A program made the translations under genes and the position numbers. A model generated the notes under the pieces. The model was not told the origin of the DNA and ran no database searches. It saw only the letters and a list, made by a program, of their open reading frames with translations. Shown one piece after another: positions 7,799-17,040 of a stretch of 64,000 nt of DNA (positions are counted from its first letter, which is position 1; each line of letters opens with the position of its first letter). The DNA is from Rickettsia typhi (GTDB lineage Bacteria; Pseudomonadota; Alphaproteobacteria; Rickettsiales; Rickettsiaceae): positions 1 to 64,000 of the forward strand of contig CAMCMD010000002.1 in NCBI GenBank assembly GCA_945875975.1. Reading direction: 5' to 3'.

Positions 7799-9100
7799 AT
7801 GTTTGACAGTAAAGTTTTTGTACAACAAAAAAAATATAACATTAATACCTATAGGTTTCCGCCTAAGTTGCATTATGTTGGCTTTATAGCCGAATTATCT
7901 AATAAGAAACCTCCTGAGCATGAGCTATGGCATTTCCATTTTGACAGGTTAGTACCAATTAGTCAGTATCTGGAGTCAAGAGGAATACAGGTTTTTCTCT
8001 ATTGTCCAGCAGATGTAGATTTTAAAAATAACTTAGCTAAAGGATATCTCCTTGTAGGAAATAAGTTTTATCCTACCACTATAACCACTCCACAAATAAA
8101 TGGTGATTGGTCAATAGGTTTGAGAAAAGCCATTAAAAATAAAGAAAAGAGCTATAAAGATTTTTTGGATTGGGTTCAAAAATATCAGATTAAAATATAC
8201 TCATCTTTTGAATTTTCTAATTTGGTAAGTAATAAAAATAAGGTTTCTTCCATCATTGCTCAAATTGACGGAATTAAGCAACCGGAAGCGGCTGTTTTAC
8301 AAAACATTGATAGTCAGGTCCCATTGTATCTAGAGAAATATTCGATGATTTTTATTAAACCCCAATATGGTTCTAAATCAGAAAGAATTATTGTTCTAAA
8401 AAAAGATGCGATGGGAATAAATTTTTATTATTATCCAACCCAATTTAATTCCCCAGGTCTACGGGTGCACAAAATTTGCAGCACAATTTCTGAGATATTA
8501 AATATGGTTAAGCAATATGCTGTCAATGAAATTTTTTTAATACAGCAAGGAATAGAGGTGCCACGTTATAAGAATTCCCCCGTGGAATGCCGTGTTTTGA
8601 TGGTTAACGATGGGCTAAAATGGCATTCATTGCATATAATATATCTTGGTTTTCCAGATACTCATGTTTCAAACCAACCTCATACAGATCATAACAGTGT
8701 GGATACCATAAAGGTGTTAACGTCATTATATGGTCAAAAAGAGGCCAAAAAAATATTAAAGAACTTATTAGATCTATCGGCTGTGATTACTGATCATTTA
8801 GAGAAAATGTATCCTGGTGTTGTGCACGAAATGGCTTACGATTTTATTCTAGATCAAGAAAGAAATATATATTTTCTAGAAGTTAACACTAAACAAGCGA
8901 TGATAGCTCCAACCGCTAATTTAATTAGCCCTATATTCAATATACTTGCTGAGGAACAAGATTCTTATGATCAATATTTAATTCCTCACGGCACTATACT
9001 AGGGAAGTTTTTGGAGCAAAGAATAACAGAAGCAAGAAATGAATATTTAAAAAATAACTCTCCGGACATTAAGCATAAATCATCTATTTTTATCCAGTAA
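7799..9100 (+). CDS. ATP-grasp enzyme, YheC/YheD-like
   Basis: A 433-residue protein whose C-terminal half (about 175-400) looks like an ATP-grasp ligase. It has FIKPQYGSKSERI (P-loop-like Lys and Gly-rich segment), VECRVLMVNDGLKWHSL (the E-x-R strand), and HEMAYDFILDQERNIYFLEV followed by NTKQ (metal-binding Asp/Glu/Asn). These best match the YheC/YheD group from spore formers, where the reaction is not established. ATP-grasp enzymes in general activate a carboxylate and join it to an amine or thiol. The N-terminal 170 residues are a pre-ATP-grasp region. The ribosome site lies in the end of the upstream toroid gene, 3 bases away. Its stop faces that of the MFS gene 5 bases away. Confidence 0.7.
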   Translation: MFDSKVFVQQKKYNINTYRFPPKLHYVGFIAELSNKKPPEHELWHFHFDRLVPISQYLESRGIQVFLYCPADVDFKNNLAKGYLLVGNKFYPTTITTPQINGDWSIGLRKAIKNKEKSYKDFLDWVQKYQIKIYSSFEFSNLVSNKNKVSSIIAQIDGIKQPEAAVLQNIDSQVPLYLEKYSMIFIKPQYGSKSERIIVLKKDAMGINFYYYPTQFNSPGLRVHKICSTISEILNMVKQYAVNEIFLIQQGIEVPRYKNSPVECRVLMVNDGLKWHSLHIIYLGFPDTHVSNQPHTDHNSVDTIKVLTSLYGQKEAKKILKNLLDLSAVITDHLEKMYPGVVHEMAYDFILDQERNIYFLEVNTKQAMIAPTANLISPIFNILAEEQDSYDQYLIPHGTILGKFLEQRITEARNEYLKNNSPDIKHKSSIFIQ

Positions 9101-9105
9101 CGCTA

Positions 9106-10353
9106 CTATATTTTTGACGTATTAGCTTTTGATCTCAGAGATAAAAATGCAAAGCCTAGTTGCCCTATAAAACAGCATATAGGTATTATAGCAAGAGCAT
9201 AAATGAAGTTATCAGCAGTATATATTGCGCCTCCTGATTCGTTGACTGCTCCATTCCAATTATTTTGAAGAGCATTGCCAATGACCGAATGGAAAAGGTG
9301 ACCAAAAGACATATTTATACAATTTGTTACAGCAATGGCAAGTCCAGCGCTTGATGGTTCAACTTGGCTGCTGACTACTGTAAATACAAGCACTTGATAG
9401 CAACAACAAATTCCTAAGAAAAACATGAGGATAGCACTGCTAGTTAACGATAATGGTGGAAGGTAAAAGAGTATAAGGAAGACAATTATAGTAAAAGTTC
9501 CTGTGAGAAATATCATAAAATTTGTAGAGCGTAAAAAGTTTGCAATTAATGCAAGAAATGGCCCACCAAAACACATCCCAATATAAATAAAAGATGTAAT
9601 GGTGCGACTTTCATTTTTACTCATAGCAAAAATTTGACTAAAGAAAGGTATTGCCCATACGTCAGCAAACCCCTCAAGAGATCCAACCATCAAGCCGCCT
9701 GAAATCCCAATTAAAAGAATTTTTGGATTTAATAATAGTTTCATTACGGAGCTAAACGCCGTACTGGCATTACTTTTTGGTGTAGTATCGATTTTGCCTA
9801 TAATAAGCATTGCTCCGGCAAGTAAAAAAGCTATTAAAGCCAGGGTATTAAATGTATTGTTATAGCCAAAATAATCAAATAATAGTTGCATAGGTGTTGC
9901 GCCAAACACTGCCCCTATTAGACCAAAGGTGAATGAAAACCCTAATAAAAGTGAGTGATATTTTTCTTCAAAATATGTTGTAGTAATTTTTGCAACTGAC
10001 AGGAAGGCCACACCAGATCCAACACCAATTAAAAATCTACCTAATAGTAATAAATTCCAATTATCCGTGGTCACGAAAGTGAGAGTTCCAATGCCAGCTG
10101 TAGCTATTGCAATAGACGTAACCAACTTAAAACTTAAGCGATCCAACATAATTCCCAGTGGTATTTGTGCTCCAGAGTAGCCAAGATAGTAATAACCCGC
10201 TAAAGTACCAAAACTTGCAGCATCCACAGAAAATTTTTGAATAATATCTTCTCTAAGAATACCAGCTGAAAGTCTCAAAATAAATTGAAAAGCAAAGAAT
10301 AAATTCGCCAAACACCAAAGTGCTAGGTATTTCTTCTGAAAAGTTTTTGTCAT
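9106..10353 (-). CDS. MFS transporter
   Basis: A 415-residue integral membrane protein with about 12 hydrophobic helices. After helix 2, GIMLDRLSFK is a degenerate form of the MFS A-motif loop. The N-terminus (KYLALWCLANLFFAFQFILR, LSAGILREDI) and the Q-x-P-L-G motif in helix 2 resemble Rickettsiales MFS permeases of the NNP/ACS-like group. The substrate cannot be read from sequence. Convergent with the ATP-grasp gene; it could export or import the product of that pair, but nothing shows this. Confidence 0.85.
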   Translation of the reverse strand: MTKTFQKKYLALWCLANLFFAFQFILRLSAGILREDIIQKFSVDAASFGTLAGYYYLGYSGAQIPLGIMLDRLSFKLVTSIAIATAGIGTLTFVTTDNWNLLLLGRFLIGVGSGVAFLSVAKITTTYFEEKYHSLLLGFSFTFGLIGAVFGATPMQLLFDYFGYNNTFNTLALIAFLLAGAMLIIGKIDTTPKSNASTAFSSVMKLLLNPKILLIGISGGLMVGSLEGFADVWAIPFFSQIFAMSKNESRTITSFIYIGMCFGGPFLALIANFLRSTNFMIFLTGTFTIIVFLILFYLPPLSLTSSAILMFFLGICCCYQVLVFTVVSSQVEPSSAGLAIAVTNCINMSFGHLFHSVIGNALQNNWNGAVNESGGAIYTADNFIYALAIIPICCFIGQLGFAFLSLRSKANTSKI

Positions 10354-10569
10354 CTTGTGGGCTAATTCATAAATTGAAAATAGCAGGCAATGATACTAGT
10401 TTGCTTCTGATAATGTCAACATATTTTAATCATTAAATGTTCTTACCATTCATAACTAAAGTTTTTAACCTAAGAGAAAAATATAATCCCAAATGCATTA
10501 GTAATTGCTAACAGGTATTTATTTTGTATAATCATGACTGTGAATTACTCAAACTAAGGTTTTGTAGCT

Positions 10570-11322
10570 ATGACTAGAGAAATTACTATCAAGATTCTTT
10601 CTGTATTATTGGTCTTTTCTTCATTAACTAGCTGCCTTCCTGTCATTTTTACTGGAGCTGCTGGTTCTGCTATGGAATTTGCTAAAGATAGACCAGCTAA
10701 CGAAACTCTTACTGACACTAGAATATCAGCTGGAATTAAAGCTGACCTTATAAAAAAAGATTTCCGTGATTTGTATACAAAGATTAAAATTGAGGTTGTA
10801 CAAGGACGCGTTTTATTAACAGGCGGAATTGATAAGGAAGAAGATGCTGTAAAGGCGGTTGAAATATCTTGGGCCCAGAAGGATGTAACTGAAGTTATTA
10901 ACGAATTGAAAGTTGATAAAAATAGTAGGCATTTTGATTTATTGCAGTACACTCGTGATACTATGATTACTAGCCAGATTAAATCTAAAATATTTGTAAA
11001 TCGCGAAATAAAATTTGTAAATTACACGGTGATAACTATTCACGATGTTGTGTATCTTTTTGGGATTGCCAGGTCGCAGGAAGAGCTAGAGAAAGTTGCC
11101 AATATTGCCTCTAATGTTTATGGCGTACAAAAAGTGGTTAGTCATGTAAAAATAAGTGACATTGTTTATACAGATAAATCTAAAAAGTCGACAAACGGAG
11201 AAGAAGGAGCTGGCAATTTCATTGATGATGATAAAGTTACAGTCGTTGAACCAGCTATTGTTGAACCAGCTATTGTAGAAGAAAATGATAATGTCATTCA
11301 GAGTCAGAAAGATGACTGGTAG
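10570..11322 (+). CDS. BON-domain lipoprotein (DolP/YraP-like)
   Basis: Predicted outer-membrane lipoprotein: the signal peptide ends LVFSSLTSC, with Cys 18 as the acylation site. Two BON domains follow, about 49-115 (DTRISAGIKADLIKKDF with VVQGRVLLTGGIDKEEDAVK) and about 120-195 (VHDV-like TIHDVVYLFGIARSQEELEK). Dual-BON lipoproteins such as DolP bind anionic phospholipids and support envelope integrity. The acidic tail contains a 15-base tandem duplication giving VEPAI twice. It overlaps the rlpA-like gene, suggesting an envelope operon. Confidence 0.85.
   Translation: MTREITIKILSVLLVFSSLTSCLPVIFTGAAGSAMEFAKDRPANETLTDTRISAGIKADLIKKDFRDLYTKIKIEVVQGRVLLTGGIDKEEDAVKAVEISWAQKDVTEVINELKVDKNSRHFDLLQYTRDTMITSQIKSKIFVNREIKFVNYTVITIHDVVYLFGIARSQEELEKVANIASNVYGVQKVVSHVKISDIVYTDKSKKSTNGEEGAGNFIDDDKVTVVEPAIVEPAIVEENDNVIQSQKDDW
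11245..11274 (+). repeat. 15-bp in-frame tandem duplication
   Basis: Two exact copies of GTTGAACCAGCTATT, encoding VEPAI twice in the acidic tail of the BON lipoprotein. It keeps the frame and probably arose by replication slippage. Confidence 0.9.
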
Positions 11323-11965
11323 GATTTTTGTTTCTCAGAAAATTATTACGTTTTTTATATTAATAATATCTTGTGTGGTTCTTTGCGGGTGTCAGGGAGG
11401 GGCGCAATATAGAAAACTATCTAAAGAAGATTCAAAAAATATAAAATACAAAGGGCATTATAAAGTTGGTAGTGAATATACAATAAAAAATGCTACTTAT
11501 AAACCGAAAGAAGTTAAGAGCTATATGCAAGTAGGTATGGCTTCATGGTATGGTAAACAAAACGGATTCCACGGTAAAAAAACGGCAAATGGTGATCTTT
11601 ACAATAAAAACACTCTTAGTGCAGCCCATAAAACACTACAACTTCCTTCATTGGTAAAAGTAACTAACCTTGAAAATAATAAATCTGTTGTTGTCATGAT
11701 TAATGATCGTGGTCCTTTTACTAAAGGGAGAATAATAGATCTTTCTGAAAAAGCGGCAGAAATAATAGATATGAAAAGGAATGGCACTGTAAAGGTGAAG
11801 ATAGAATACCTTCATGCTGAAACAAAAAAATTTCTAGCCACTATTGGCCTTGAAAAGAAGAGTGGATCAAGGACTAGGCGTCCCGTGCCTAATCATAAAT
11901 GCTCGGTAAATTGCCACGTTAAGTTAGTGAACCTTCAGCACAAAATTAAAGTGGATAAGGGGTAG
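11285..11965 (+). CDS. rlpA: RlpA-family septal ring lytic transglycosylase
   Basis: Lipoprotein that in other bacteria cleaves denuded peptidoglycan glycans at the septum. The signal ends SCVVLCGC (lipidated Cys). The double-psi beta-barrel domain follows, with GMASWYGKQNGFHGKKTANG, the ALAHKTL-like AAHKTLQLPSLVKVTNLENN, and VMINDRGPFTKGRIIDLSEK containing the expected Asp and Arg. There is no C-terminal SPOR domain. ATG 11285 lies inside the BON gene; ATG 11312 is an equally good start and gives a tidier signal peptide. Confidence 0.88.
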   Translation: MIMSFRVRKMTGRIFVSQKIITFFILIISCVVLCGCQGGAQYRKLSKEDSKNIKYKGHYKVGSEYTIKNATYKPKEVKSYMQVGMASWYGKQNGFHGKKTANGDLYNKNTLSAAHKTLQLPSLVKVTNLENNKSVVVMINDRGPFTKGRIIDLSEKAAEIIDMKRNGTVKVKIEYLHAETKKFLATIGLEKKSGSRTRRPVPNHKCSVNCHVKLVNLQHKIKVDKG

Positions 11966-12056
11966 TGTCGACTGCACAGCGTATCCTTATGGAAGATTTA
12001 TAAAATCAGAAGGTTAATATTATGGTGCTGTTGAAAATTTTATTTGAACCAGCGAC

Positions 12057-12290
12057 TTAATTCTCTACTTTTGTTTTAATGCTAATAGCATGCAGTTCTT
12101 TTACTAAAACCTCAGCTAAAGCGTCTTTAACAAGTCTATGTTGTTTGATCAGTGATAAGCCTTCAAAAACATCGCTAGTAATTTCTAGAGCATAATGATC
12201 TTGATCTCCAGCAGTATCAGTAATTTTTATTTTCGCATTTGGAAAACTATTCTGTAGAATAGATTGGAGTTTAGACGCTGGAATTGCCAT
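12057..12290 (-). CDS. BolA-family protein
   Basis: A 77-residue protein with the BolA class II KH-like fold: a central ALEITSDVFEGLSLIKQHRL segment and C-terminal AISIKTK. BolA/IbaG proteins bind monothiol glutaredoxins through a shared Fe-S cluster. The conserved His of HRLV is present. A short form like IbaG is more likely than long BolA. It is divergent from nadD, sharing a 28-base gap that must hold signals for both genes. An Nfu gene lies elsewhere in the window, which fits Fe-S trafficking. Confidence 0.88.
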   Translation of the reverse strand: MAIPASKLQSILQNSFPNAKIKITDTAGDQDHYALEITSDVFEGLSLIKQHRLVKDALAEVLVKELHAISIKTKVEN

Positions 12291-12318
12291 ATAGCTTTAA
12301 AGATAAAATTGTTTTGAT

Positions 12319-12927
12319 ATGAAATTTAAGCATAAAATAGCCAACTTGCAAGCATTAAATTTTATGCATGGCCTACCTCTCAGGGTAGGCGTGCTGGGTG
12401 GTACATTTGATCCTGCTCATGTTGGGCATTTGATTATTTCTGAGCAAGCATTAAATTTTTACCATTTTGATTTTGTCATTTGGCTGGTGGCTAATCAGAA
12501 CCCAACCAAGCCTCCGATGCAGCGAGATATATTCATTAGAGCACAAAACGCTCTTAAAGTAGCAACGCATCCGAAGATTATTGTCTCAACTGCTGAGTAT
12601 GATTTAAACAGTTTCTACAGTTATGATGCCATACTCCTCCTACTTCAGAGATATAAAACAGTTAAATTTACCTGGTTGATGGGTATGGACCTTGCCAACA
12701 GTTTTAGAAAATGGTATCGAAGGGCGGATTTAATAAAATTATGTGATATTTTGATTTTTGATCGCCCATGCAATACACGCTTGATTAATACAGCTACAAT
12801 AGGCTTAAAACCAAAAGCAAACCTTGCTAAAACAGAAAACAACAATATAATAGTTCATAGGGGAAAATTGTGTGATTTGTCATCCACACAATTAAGAGTA
12901 TTGAAGGAGTTGCATGTTAATGAATAA
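12319..12927 (+). CDS. nadD: Nicotinate-nucleotide adenylyltransferase
   Basis: Joins nicotinate mononucleotide to AMP in NAD synthesis. The N-terminus has the nucleotidyltransferase motif GGTFDPAHVGHL at about 26-37, with the HxGH ATP site. The C-terminal SSTQLR matches the family SSTxIR. FTWLMGMDLANSFRKW corresponds to the conserved LGxD segment. Length 202 is normal, with a short N-terminal extension before the first strand. It overlaps rsfS by 14 bases, the usual arrangement in proteobacteria. Confidence 0.94.
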   Translation: MKFKHKIANLQALNFMHGLPLRVGVLGGTFDPAHVGHLIISEQALNFYHFDFVIWLVANQNPTKPPMQRDIFIRAQNALKVATHPKIIVSTAEYDLNSFYSYDAILLLLQRYKTVKFTWLMGMDLANSFRKWYRRADLIKLCDILIFDRPCNTRLINTATIGLKPKANLAKTENNNIIVHRGKLCDLSSTQLRVLKELHVNE

Positions 12928-13249
12928 TAATAGTGAAGAGATAAAAGAATTTATATTAAAGCGCTTAGAGGAAATGAAAGCAGAGAATATTTCTTGTATT
13001 TCTTTAAGAGGAGAAGTTCCAATAGCAGATTACATGATTTTTGCTAGCGGGCGGTCGGTAAAGAATATTAAGGCAATTGCGGAGCATGTAGCTCTTCAGT
13101 TAAAGCATGAGCTTAAATGGAACGCCAGTGTTGAAGGAATAGCTGGATCAGACTGGATTTTGCTGGATGCTGGAGATGTGATTGTACATTTATTTCATCC
13201 TGAAGCACGAGATAAATTTAAAATTGAAGAACTATGGGAAAAGAGGTAG
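12914..13249 (+). CDS. rsfS: Ribosome silencing factor RsfS
   Basis: Binds ribosomal protein L14 on free 50S subunits and blocks joining of subunits in starvation. The 111 residues carry the DUF143 signature: ADYMIFASGRSVKNIKAIAE and GSDWILLDAGDVIVHLFHPE. A good ribosome site (AAGGAG) precedes two in-frame ATGs at 12914 and 12920; both fit. It overlaps the end of nadD, so the two are probably translated together. Confidence 0.93.
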   Translation: MLMNNNSEEIKEFILKRLEEMKAENISCISLRGEVPIADYMIFASGRSVKNIKAIAEHVALQLKHELKWNASVEGIAGSDWILLDAGDVIVHLFHPEARDKFKIEELWEKR

Positions 13250-13357
13250 TTATACCAAATCTCATTTAATCTGAGGATCGGTATTGTTTAACGTTATACC
13301 AATTAAAAAGGTAATTTGTTTATTGATTTAATTGCTATTACTTAGAAGTGAGAAATT
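13250..13357. repeat. Intergenic region with GTTATACCAA direct repeat
   Basis: The 10-mer GTTATACCAA occurs at 13249-13258 and 13293-13302. Between them GGTAT (13280) can pair with ATACC (13296) in a small hairpin. It lies between rsfS and the antiporter gene. Role unknown; it could be a regulator site or a degraded repeat. Confidence 0.4.
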
Positions 13358-15109
13358 ATGGGAAACAATGTTCTAGTTATTAATAATGTTCTAGTTATTG
13401 TTATAACTTTGATTGCAGCGGCAGTATTTGTTGTGGCAATATTTAAGAAATTAAAATTAAGCACAGTTTTAGGATACTTAGTGGCCGGTGCGGTTATCGG
13501 TGATCATGGCTTAAGGGTTGTAACATATAACCAGACATCGTTTCTCGGAGAACTTGGGGTAGTATTCCTGCTTTTTGCAATTGGTCTTGAGCTATCTATT
13601 GAAAGATTGAAAGCTATGAGGCGATATGTATTTGGGCTTGGAACGCTTCAAGTTTTAATTACTAGCTTAGTAATTGCTGCTGCGGTCGTTTTGACTACTG
13701 GTGATAGCAACTCCGCTATCATTATCTCAGGCGGGCTAGCTCTTTCTTCTACAGCTATTGTAATGCAAGTTATAAACGAAACAAAAAGCCAATCTATGCA
13801 GGTGGGTAGGATAGCGTTGGCAATCTTACTATTGCAAGACTTTATCGTAGTACCTTTGCTTGTTATCGTGCCTATTCTTGGTGCCGGAGAAGAGTCTGTC
13901 GAATCACTTCCCTACATTTTAGGTAACTCCTTACTAAAGGCTGTATTTGTACTTGGAATTATCTTTATAATTGGCAGAGTTTTACTTCGCCCCTTATTCT
14001 CTTTTATTACGCCAGATCATAATGAAAGCAGTGAGCTTCCAATTGCTGTAACGTTGCTTGTAGTGTTGGCTGCTTCGTGGAGTACAGAGCATTTTGGTTT
14101 ATCTCTGGCTCTAGGCGCTTTTGTATCAGGAGTCTTGGTTGCCGAGACCGATTTTAGAATGAAAGCTGAAGAGAGTATTTATCCATTTAAAAGTTTATTG
14201 CTTGGTCTTTTCTTCATGAGTGTTGGCATGAAAATTGACGTGATGGAAATGTATACTCAGCTAACTAATATTATCACATTCAGCATAACATTAATTGTAT
14301 TAAAGGCTTTGATTATTTCAGCACTATGTATTTTATTTGGCTTTAATAAAGGGGTTGCAATTCATGCTGGGCTACTGTTATCTCAAGGAGGCGAGTTTGC
14401 GTTTATTCTTTTTGGCCTTGGTAAAGAGTTTGGAGTGCTAGAAGAAGGTATTGCCAATTTGTTGTTGCTTGTTGTCACGTGCTCCATGGCTCTAACACCA
14501 TTATTGGCAATTATTGGCCAAAAAATTTCTGATAAATTTGAAAAAAGTTTGGGACGAACGCCAAATCAAATGATAGAATACGGCGCTAGAGATTTGGCCA
14601 ATCACGTTATTATAACTGGTTTTGGTAAAGTGGGTAAGATGGTAGCAAGAGTGCTTGAAGCAGAAGGCGTTAATTACATAGCGTTAGATGTCAACGATGA
14701 TATAGTCCGTGAGGAAGTAGCTAACGGGTTGCCAGTATTCAAAGGCGATGCTTCTCAAGCTAGTACGCTTAAAGCAATAGGTGCTGATAGAGCTTTAACT
14801 TTAGTAATTACTGTTAATAATGAAATTACTGTAAAAAAAATCTGTAAAGTAACTAATGATAAGTTTGAACACCTTGAATTGATTATAAGATTAAAGGATT
14901 TAAAAAATTCTCACGATTATTATAATCTTGGAGTTAATGCTATAATACCCCAAGATTATGAAACTGGGTTACAGCTTGGCAGCGCAGTATTAAAGTCTGT
15001 AGGAATCAGTGAATATGAAGTTAGCCGTATTAAGGGGCAATTTAGAGCTGGTAACTATGTGGTTGTAAAGCAAGATGAAACTTTACTTGAAATCGAAGAA
15101 TATGAATAA
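13358..15109 (+). CDS. KefB/KefC-type cation:proton antiporter (CPA2)
   Basis: Inner-membrane K+/H+ antiporter of 583 residues. Residues about 10-390 give 12-13 hydrophobic helices with LGYLVAGAVIGDHGL, ELGVVFLLFAIGLELS, the LLLQDFIVVPLLV aspartate helix, and LSQGGEFAFILFGLG. Residues about 415-560 form an RCK/TrkA-N domain starting HVIITGFGKVGKMVARVLEA, a nucleotide-binding Rossmann fold that gates the channel. It helps protect against pH stress. An exact-frame 18-bp near-duplication lengthens the N-terminus (NNVLVINNVLVI). The last bases overlap the SH3 gene. Confidence 0.9.
   Translation: MGNNVLVINNVLVIVITLIAAAVFVVAIFKKLKLSTVLGYLVAGAVIGDHGLRVVTYNQTSFLGELGVVFLLFAIGLELSIERLKAMRRYVFGLGTLQVLITSLVIAAAVVLTTGDSNSAIIISGGLALSSTAIVMQVINETKSQSMQVGRIALAILLLQDFIVVPLLVIVPILGAGEESVESLPYILGNSLLKAVFVLGIIFIIGRVLLRPLFSFITPDHNESSELPIAVTLLVVLAASWSTEHFGLSLALGAFVSGVLVAETDFRMKAEESIYPFKSLLLGLFFMSVGMKIDVMEMYTQLTNIITFSITLIVLKALIISALCILFGFNKGVAIHAGLLLSQGGEFAFILFGLGKEFGVLEEGIANLLLLVVTCSMALTPLLAIIGQKISDKFEKSLGRTPNQMIEYGARDLANHVIITGFGKVGKMVARVLEAEGVNYIALDVNDDIVREEVANGLPVFKGDASQASTLKAIGADRALTLVITVNNEITVKKICKVTNDKFEHLELIIRLKDLKNSHDYYNLGVNAIIPQDYETGLQLGSAVLKSVGISEYEVSRIKGQFRAGNYVVVKQDETLLEIEEYE
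13364..13399 (+). repeat. 18-bp in-frame tandem duplication
   Basis: Two copies of AAYAATGTTCTAGTTATT (one base differs), encoding NNVLVI twice at the very N-terminus of the antiporter, just before the first membrane helix. Confidence 0.9.
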
Positions 15110-15584
15110 ATTTAGTTTATTAGTATTTATAAGCTTCGCTTGTATAGCTAATTCACTGGCTGTTCCTAATAACTTCCCAGTTCCCAGATTTGTAACGATA
15201 AAGTTCAACGAGGTTAATGCAAGAACCGGTCCTGAAAATGATTGTCCAATTGAATGGGTGTTTGTAAAAAAAAATGAACCAGTAGAGGTCATTGCTGAAT
15301 TTGGACAGTGGCGTAAAATTCGAGATATCAAAGGTGAAGGGGGGTGGGTTCATTCAACTGTTATTGCGGGTAATCGCTCTGTAGTAGTGGTGTCAAAAAA
15401 TCCTACTTTGTTACTAAGTTCTCCTGGAAAATATGAAAATGCTGTCGCTAAGCTTTTACCAGAAATAAGATGCAGTTTAAATAAATGTCAAAAAGAATGG
15501 TGTCAAATTACTTGTAACTCATATAAAGGTTGGGTATCTCGTAAGCTTTTATGGGGAGTGTATCCTGAAGAGTTCCAACCTTAG
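15102..15584 (+). CDS. Secreted bacterial SH3-domain protein
   Basis: About 160 residues. I start at ATG 15102, which gives signal peptide MNKFSLLVFISFACIANSLA; an upstream ATG at 15075 lies inside the antiporter gene. Residues about 35-90 form a bacterial SH3 domain (NEVNARTGPENDCPIEWVFV, then QWRKIRD and GGWVHSTV) and residues about 95-150 look like a second one (GWVSRKLLWGVYP). Such proteins bind peptidoglycan or modulate cell-wall enzymes. Four cysteines cluster in the second part. It overlaps the antiporter end by 8 bases. Confidence 0.8.
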   Translation: MNKFSLLVFISFACIANSLAVPNNFPVPRFVTIKFNEVNARTGPENDCPIEWVFVKKNEPVEVIAEFGQWRKIRDIKGEGGWVHSTVIAGNRSVVVVSKNPTLLLSSPGKYENAVAKLLPEIRCSLNKCQKEWCQITCNSYKGWVSRKLLWGVYPEEFQP

Positions 15585-15654
15585 AATTAACTCGAATGAC
15601 ATTGATGTTTAGTTTTTAATACTCTCTTTATTCATCTAAATTTCTTTAACAAGA

Positions 15655-16224
15655 TTAGGTTTTCTTAGCTACTGAAACGGCGGCAGGTCGGATTAATCTA
15701 TCTTTAATTTTATAGCCAACTTGCATAGTAGTGACAATAGTACCTGGTTCTTGGTCCTCTGTCATTATTTGCGAAATAGCGTGATGAGAGTGATAGTCAA
15801 ATTTATCTCCCAAATTTGGCTGAATTAGCTCTAATGCATGTTTTTTAAATGCATGAGCTAATTCTTTTTGGGTCATTTTAATTCCTTCTACTATGTTCTT
15901 AGTTTCAGCATCTAGATGCTGAGGTAGATGCTCCAATGTTCGAGATAAATTATCCATTACTGGAACTAAGTCCCTTGCAAAACCAAAAATAGCATAATCT
16001 TTTTCTTCTTCTATAAGCTTTGTAGAACGTGTTCTGGTATTTTCCGTTTCAGCCAGTTGTCGAAGAAGTTTATCTTGAAGTTGGTCAATCTTTTCCTGTA
16101 GACCTTGTATCTCGGCTGCATAGTCAATTTTAGGTTCATCATTACTTATTGTAGAATTTTGTGTATTTTCTACAATTATTTCTTCAGTTTGTTCTAGATT
16201 CAATTCTTTATCTTGTTTTTCCAT
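15655..16224 (-). CDS. grpE: Nucleotide exchange factor GrpE
   Basis: Exchanges ADP for ATP on DnaK in protein folding. The 189 residues begin with a charged, disordered stretch and a long coiled coil (about 30-85). The GrpE core follows, with FGFARDLVPVMDNLSRTLEH, FKKHALELIQPNLGDKFDYH and HHAISQ, and ends VGYKIKDRLIRPAAVSVAKK. All features match. It is divergent from rph, a common rickettsial neighbour. Confidence 0.95.
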   Translation of the reverse strand: MEKQDKELNLEQTEEIIVENTQNSTISNDEPKIDYAAEIQGLQEKIDQLQDKLLRQLAETENTRTRSTKLIEEEKDYAIFGFARDLVPVMDNLSRTLEHLPQHLDAETKNIVEGIKMTQKELAHAFKKHALELIQPNLGDKFDYHSHHAISQIMTEDQEPGTIVTTMQVGYKIKDRLIRPAAVSVAKKT

Positions 16225-16313
16225 ATCAGTGTATCTATCTTATTTTTTATGTATTGTTATAGACTAAATATAGTTAGAGATATTCATAATTCAAGATTTA
16301 AAGATAAATATTT

Positions 16314-17033
16314 ATGAGACCATCAGGCAGAAAATTTAATCAACTTAGAGAAATATCTATAGAACCTTCTATTCTCAAATATGCAGAAGGGTCTTGTTTA
16401 GTAAAATTTGGTAATACGCACGTGATGTGTTCAGCTAGTCTTGATGATTCAGTACCGCGTTTTTTAAAGGGAAAGGGAAATGGTTGGATTACTGCTGAAT
16501 ATGGTATGCTTCCTCGTTCTACTAAAGATAGAATGAATCGTGAAGCTTCAAATGGAAAGCAGGGTGGAAGAACCCTAGAGATACAGAGATTAATAGGTAG
16601 GTCAATGAGGGCGGCGGTAGATTTAAAGGCTCTTGGCGAAAGACAAATCTATATAGATTGTGATGTAATTAATGCCGATGGAGGGACTAGAACTGCAGCT
16701 ATCACCGGGAGCTACATAGCGCTTCATCTTGCAATTCGATTCATGATGGAGAAAAAGATAATTAGGACTAATCCATTGATCGCGCAAGTTGCAGCGATTT
16801 CTTGCGGCATATACAAGGGTAAAGCAGTTATAGATTTAGATTATGCAGAAGATAGTGCTGCAGAAGTAGATGCTAATTTTGTATTTAATCAGAAGGGTAA
16901 TTTGATAGAAATCCAGGGCACTGGAGAAGAAAGTGATTTTACCACTGAGCAATTGTTAGAAATGCTTAAGATCGCGTCTGAAGGGTGTAGCGAACTGTTT
17001 AGGCTTCAGAATCAAGTATTGTTGCAAGTATAA
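16314..17033 (+). CDS. rph: Ribonuclease PH
   Basis: Phosphorolytic 3'-5' exonuclease that trims tRNA 3' ends. The 239-residue protein shows [20 protein letters not shown] at the start, [18 protein letters not shown] with the conserved Arg residues, [19 protein letters not shown], and [20 protein letters not shown] with the phosphate and metal sites. Length is standard. The stop faces that of the SURF1 gene 7 bases away. Confidence 0.96.
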   Translation: MRPSGRKFNQLREISIEPSILKYAEGSCLVKFGNTHVMCSASLDDSVPRFLKGKGNGWITAEYGMLPRSTKDRMNREASNGKQGGRTLEIQRLIGRSMRAAVDLKALGERQIYIDCDVINADGGTRTAAITGSYIALHLAIRFMMEKKIIRTNPLIAQVAAISCGIYKGKAVIDLDYAEDSAAEVDANFVFNQKGNLIEIQGTGEESDFTTEQLLEMLKIASEGCSELFRLQNQVLLQV

Positions 17034-17040
17034 TTAATTA

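Noticed and set aside
11985..12056. GTGCTGTTGAAAATTTT near 12023 as a third copy of the IS6-like end
   Set aside because: Only the first part resembles GCGCTGTTGCAAAT and the match does not extend, so chance is likely.
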